Shown piece after piece: positions 5,883 through 8,971 of a stretch of DNA of 8,971 nucleotides. Under the pieces are notes generated by a model. It worked only from the letters and a program-made list of their open reading frames with translations, did no database searches and was not told the DNA's origin. Positions within the stretch are counted from its first letter, which is position 1. Each line of letters begins with the position of its first letter. The stretch is taken from positions 1 to 8,971 of the forward strand of contig JAZQER010000062.1 in the NCBI GenBank assembly GCA_045539095.1, in the 5' to 3' direction. Made by a program: the position numbers and the translations under genes. This DNA comes from SFWF01 sp045539095. Lineage in GTDB: Bacteria > Bacillota > Clostridia > Oscillospirales > Acutalibacteraceae.

Positions 5883-7490
5883 GTGAAAATTAAATTTATT
5901 GGCGCAACCCACGAAGTAACCGGAAGTTGCACTCTTTTAGAAGTAAATCACAAATATTATCTTGTTGACTGCGGTATGGAACAAGGCCGAGATGTCTTTC
6001 AGAATATTGAGCTCCCGGTTGCCGCCGCTGATATAGAGGCTGTTTTTCTGACACACGCCCATATAGACCATTCAGGAATGCTACCTAAACTTTATAAAGA
6101 CGGTTTCACTGGCACAATTTATGCAACTGATGTCACCTGTGACCTTTGTAATATTATGCTTAGGGACTCTGCACACATTCAGGAATCTGAAGCAAAATGG
6201 CGCGCAAGAAAGGCAGAACGCGCCGGTCTTGAAGTCCCAGAGCCTGTATATGATATGAAGGATGCGCTTGAAGCCATATCGCTATTTCGCAGATGCAACT
6301 ATAGCGAAATTATTCGGGTGGCAGAAGGTATAGAGCTTAGGTTTACCGATATTGGTCACCTGCTCGGTTCTGCCTGTATTGAGCTTTGGCTTACAGAAGG
6401 TGATATTCGCAAAAAAATTGTTTTCAGCGGAGATGTCGGCAATACCAATCAGCGCATCATACGCGATCCGCAGTTTGTTGATGAGACCGATTATCTTGTT
6501 ATTGAATCAACCTATGGCAACCGTCTTCACGAAGCAGACCGATCCAACGTCATACAAGAACTTGCAGCGTATATTCAAAAAGCATTAGACCGCGGCGGAA
6601 ATGTTGTTATACCTTCCTTTGCAGTCGGTCGCACACAGGAAATGCTTTACGCTATCAGAGAGATTAAACAAAACGGTCTTGTAAAAGGTCACGACCATTT
6701 CCCTGTTTATGTTGACAGTCCCCTTGCGGCTGAAGCGACCGCAATCTTTATGCAGTGCAACCCGATATGTTTTGATGAAGAGACCTTGGCGCTTATAAAA
6801 CAAGGCGTAAATCCAATATGGTTTGATAATATAAGAATGTCGATAACCTCAGACGAATCAAAGCAGATCAATTTCGACAGCGAACCTAAGATTATTATCT
6901 CTGCCAGCGGAATGTGTGAAGCGGGACGTATCAGGCACCACTTAAAGCATAATTTGTGGAAAGATAACAACATTATTCTCTTTGTTGGCTATCAAGCGGA
7001 AGGCTCACTGGGAAGAAGACTTTTAAACGGTGAAAAAAGTGTAACTCTTTTTGGCGAGGAGATTACTGTAAATGCTGAAATTTGCTCCCTACGCGGTACT
7101 AGCGGTCATGCTGACCAATCGGGGCTTCTCTCCTGGCTTGAAGGCTTTAAATCCAAGCCCGAGCTTGTATTTGTGAACCATGGTGACAATGATTCCTGTG
7201 AAGATTTTAAAGATTTGCTAAACAAAAAAGGTTATCGAGCAGATGCTCCCTACAGCGGCACAGAGTATAACCTTACTACAGGAAAAATGACAGTCTTCGC
7301 TGAAGGAAAAACTATAAACAGAGTCGAGGTTTATAAGAATACCAGCCGTGCAGATTTAATCTATAACGAATTGGTAGCAGCTGCCGAAAGACTGTTAGCT
7401 CTTACGAAAACAAGAAGAGGCAGAACGAATAAGGATAATGCAAAGCTTACATCACAAATACGAGAACTCATTGATAAATGTAAAGATTAG
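5883..7490 (+). CDS. Beta-CASP metallo-beta-lactamase protein, probable RNA-processing nuclease
   Basis: A 535-residue cytoplasmic protein of the COG1236 (YSH1/CPSF73-like) type. The metallo-beta-lactamase motifs are HAHIDH (58-63), H159 in DIGHLLGSA, and D184 in FSGDVGN. Beta-CASP features follow: E208-STYGN (motif A), VIPSFAVGRTQEML, VDSPLA, SASGM with RHHLKH (H353, motif B) and SGHAD (H409, motif C). These residues bind two zinc ions for phosphodiester cleavage, and relatives process RNA. Residues about 480-535 are a helical, partly basic extension beyond the catalytic core. GTG at 5883 was chosen because AGAGGTG (5870-5876) lies 6 bases ahead; the in-frame GTG at 5874 is part of that site. 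The LOG-family gene follows 16 bases after the stop, so the two share an operon. The RNA target is unknown. Confidence 0.93.
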   Translation: MKIKFIGATHEVTGSCTLLEVNHKYYLVDCGMEQGRDVFQNIELPVAAADIEAVFLTHAHIDHSGMLPKLYKDGFTGTIYATDVTCDLCNIMLRDSAHIQESEAKWRARKAERAGLEVPEPVYDMKDALEAISLFRRCNYSEIIRVAEGIELRFTDIGHLLGSACIELWLTEGDIRKKIVFSGDVGNTNQRIIRDPQFVDETDYLVIESTYGNRLHEADRSNVIQELAAYIQKALDRGGNVVIPSFAVGRTQEMLYAIREIKQNGLVKGHDHFPVYVDSPLAAEATAIFMQCNPICFDEETLALIKQGVNPIWFDNIRMSITSDESKQINFDSEPKIIISASGMCEAGRIRHHLKHNLWKDNNIILFVGYQAEGSLGRRLLNGEKSVTLFGEEITVNAEICSLRGTSGHADQSGLLSWLEGFKSKPELVFVNHGDNDSCEDFKDLLNKKGYRADAPYSGTEYNLTTGKMTVFAEGKTINRVEVYKNTSRADLIYNELVAAAERLLALTKTRRGRTNKDNAKLTSQIRELIDKCKD

Positions 7491-7506
7491 ATAAGGAGTG
7501 TAGTTT

Positions 7507-8088
7507 ATGAGAATATGTGTTTATGGTGCTGCATCGCCGACTATTGATGCCGAATATTTTGAAAAGGTTGAGCAAATGGGAAAAGTAATGGTCTCAAGAG
7601 GACATTCACTCGTCTTCGGCGGCGGTGGTAACGGTCTTATGGGTGCAGCAGCAAGGGGTGTTCGCTCGAAGGGAGGATACATTTTAGGTGTAATCCCTAA
7701 ATTCTTTGACCTAGAAAAAGTAGAGGCTATCTGTGATTTTTGCGATAAGCTTATTCAGCCTGACACAATGCGTGAGCGCAAGCAAATTATGGAGGATAAT
7801 GCTGATGCATTCATTGTTGTTCCCGGCGGAATCGGTACATTTGAGGAATTCTTTGAAATTCTGACACTAAAGCAGCTTTGCCGCCATAATAAACCAATAG
7901 CTATCTATAATATAAACGGATATTATGATGAGCTCAATCACGCAATAGAACAGGCAATGAAAAAGAATTTTATTCGTGACAACTGCAAGGACCTCTATAT
8001 TACTACAGAAAATCTTAGTGAAATATTTGAATATATCGAAAAGCCTACCGAACAAAGTCATACCGTAAAGGAACTTAAGGACGGTTAG
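7507..8088 (+). CDS. LOG-family (TIGR00730) nucleoside 5'-monophosphate phosphoribohydrolase
   Basis: A 193-residue protein of usual length for the family once labelled 'lysine decarboxylase'. It has the Rossmann-like start MRICVYGAAS, GGGGNGLMG (38-46), the MRERKQ segment (R91, K92) and the active-site motif PGGIGTFEE (106-114). LOG proteins split the N-glycosidic bond of nucleoside 5'-monophosphates to a free base and ribose 5-phosphate: cytokinin ribotides in plants, and AMP and related nucleotides in tested bacterial forms. The true substrate here is inferred. The ATG has AAGGAG (7493-7498) 8 bases ahead. It is the last gene of its operon, with a strong terminator 9 bases after the stop. 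Downstream of an RNA nuclease it might act on released mononucleotides, but that link is speculative. Confidence 0.92.
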   Translation: MRICVYGAASPTIDAEYFEKVEQMGKVMVSRGHSLVFGGGGNGLMGAAARGVRSKGGYILGVIPKFFDLEKVEAICDFCDKLIQPDTMRERKQIMEDNADAFIVVPGGIGTFEEFFEILTLKQLCRHNKPIAIYNINGYYDELNHAIEQAMKKNFIRDNCKDLYITTENLSEIFEYIEKPTEQSHTVKELKDG

Positions 8089-8096
8089 ATATAAGC

Positions 8097-8147
8097 AAAA
8101 AAGCGGGGATTAAGGGTTGTACCCTTAATCCCTGCTTTATAATTTTT
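8097..8147. terminator. Bidirectional intrinsic terminator between the LOG gene and metK
   Basis: An 18-base-pair stem (8100-8117 with 8121-8138, one G:U pair on the plus-strand RNA) closes a 3-base loop. On the plus strand ATAATTTTT follows (8139-8147). On the minus strand six Us follow (8102-8097, the first of which pair in the stem). It lies between two convergent genes and starts 9 bases after the LOG stop, with its tail overlapping the metK stop, so it should end both transcripts. Confidence 0.93.
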
Positions 8148-8971
8148 AGAAAAACTTTTTCAGTTGTTCTGCTCTGTTGCACTTTTCCCAGGAAATGTCC
8201 AAATCACATCTTCCCATATGTCCGTATGCGGCAAGAGGGTGGTACTTTGTTTCGGTGAGCTTCAGGTCGCGTATAATAGCGGCAGGTCTTAAATCAAAGA
8301 CCTTATTTACAGCTGCTGAAATCTGTTCATCGGAATATTTACCCGTGCCAAAAGTATCAACCATAACAGAAACTGGCTTCGCAACTCCTATTGCATATGC
8401 AAGCTGTATCTCGCATTTATCTGCAAGACCGGCAGCCACTATGTTTTTAGCAACCCAGCGTGCAGCATATGCACCTGAACGGTCTACCTTTGTCGGATCC
8501 TTACCGGAAAATGCACCGCCGCCGTGGCGTGCAACACCGCCATATGTATCAACGATTATCTTGCGTCCGGTAAGCCCTGTGTCGCCTGCAGGTCCGCCGA
8601 CAACAAAACGGCCTGTCGGATTGATAAATACCTTAAAACGGTCATTTTTAAACTGTTCGGGGATAACCGGAAGAATCACCTTATTAAAAATATCTTCACG
8701 AAGCTGCTCAAGGGAAACGTCAGCAGAATGCTGAGAAGATACAACTACAGTATCAAGTCTTGAAGGTTTGCCGTCAACATATTCTATCGTAACCTGTGTT
8801 TTTCCGTCAGGACGAAGATATGAAAGCTCACCAGACTTTCTTACTTCAGTTAAACGCATTGCCATTTTATGAGAAAGTGAAGCTGTAAGAGGCATAAGCT
8901 CATCAGTTTCGTTGCAGGCATATCCGAACATCATACCCTGATCTCCCGCACCGAATGTATTAAGTTCATCT
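8146..8971 (-). CDS. metK: S-adenosylmethionine synthetase (methionine adenosyltransferase), 5' part missing
   Basis: The last 274 or so residues of MetK; the gene runs in from the right edge, and roughly the first 110 residues lie outside the window. The enzyme makes S-adenosylmethionine from methionine and ATP in the cytoplasm, as a homotetramer with Mg and K ions. Visible motifs are GAGDQGMMFGYA near the edge, INPTGRFVVGGPAGDTGLTG, and the phosphate-binding loop GGGAFSGKDPTKVDRS. The C-terminal region has the usual IGVAKPVSV and YGHMGR segments. The frame is open across 8935-8971, so the methionines at the start of MMFGYA are internal and not starts. It converges on the LOG gene and shares the terminator. 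Any SAM riboswitch that might control it would lie beyond the window. Confidence 0.97.
   Translation of the reverse strand, partial: DELNTFGAGDQGMMFGYACNETDELMPLTASLSHKMAMRLTEVRKSGELSYLRPDGKTQVTIEYVDGKPSRLDTVVVSSQHSADVSLEQLREDIFNKVILPVIPEQFKNDRFKVFINPTGRFVVGGPAGDTGLTGRKIIVDTYGGVARHGGGAFSGKDPTKVDRSGAYAARWVAKNIVAAGLADKCEIQLAYAIGVAKPVSVMVDTFGTGKYSDEQISAAVNKVFDLRPAAIIRDLKLTETKYHPLAAYGHMGRCDLDISWEKCNRAEQLKKFF

Noticed and set aside
8177..8734. 185-residue plus-strand open frame opposite metK
   Set aside because: An open frame arising from the composition of the conserved metK gene; the opposite strand has clear MetK motifs.
8934..8936. ATG at 8934 as the start of metK
   Set aside because: It is internal to the conserved GAGDQGMMFGYA motif and the frame stays open to the window edge.

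Overview
The window reads as chromosomal DNA of a low-to-moderate GC Gram-positive anaerobe, most likely a clostridial Firmicute of the Ruminococcaceae/Oscillospiraceae type. The reasons are the moderately AT-rich base composition, strong Shine-Dalgarno sites on almost every gene, GTG and TTG starts, a consensus sigma-A promoter, and gene content (M50 protease of the SpoIVFB kind next to the TIGR03960/TIGR03936 radical SAM pair) typical of that class. The species cannot be fixed from this sequence alone. It looks like ordinary core chromosome: no mobile element, CRISPR array, tRNA or rRNA gene was seen.

Left part, minus strand (read right to left from 3863 to 1): a 63-residue single-pass membrane protein, an M50 membrane metalloprotease one base further on, a B12-binding-domain radical SAM enzyme (TIGR03960 type), and its radical SAM-linked partner (TIGR03936/DUF2344), whose probable TTG start lies inside the end of the preceding gene. 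Directly after that gene stop comes a new transcription unit: a perfect TTGACA-17-TATAAT promoter set inside a 10-bp inverted repeat, a perfect 16-bp palindrome at about +5 to +20, then a MarR-family regulator. A Shine-Dalgarno site and ATG at the very left edge show that another gene follows the regulator.

Middle and right, plus strand (3943 to 8088): a YgiQ-family radical SAM protein, a beta-CASP metallo-beta-lactamase protein of the RNA-processing exonuclease type, and a LOG-family nucleotide 5'-monophosphate phosphoribohydrolase. The last two are 16 bases apart and clearly one operon. ygiQ is 68 bases upstream and may belong to the same unit or have its own 3' end. A strong two-way intrinsic terminator at 8097-8147 ends this run and also serves metK (S-adenosylmethionine synthetase), which converges from the right and is cut by the window edge.

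A loose theme is S-adenosylmethionine: metK makes it, and the TIGR03960-type and YgiQ enzymes are expected to cleave it. No clearly new system is evident. The items most worth a second look are the compact MarR promoter/operator, the tiny membrane protein paired with the M50 protease, the overlapping inverted repeats at the end of ygiQ, and the coupling of a beta-CASP nuclease to a LOG enzyme.
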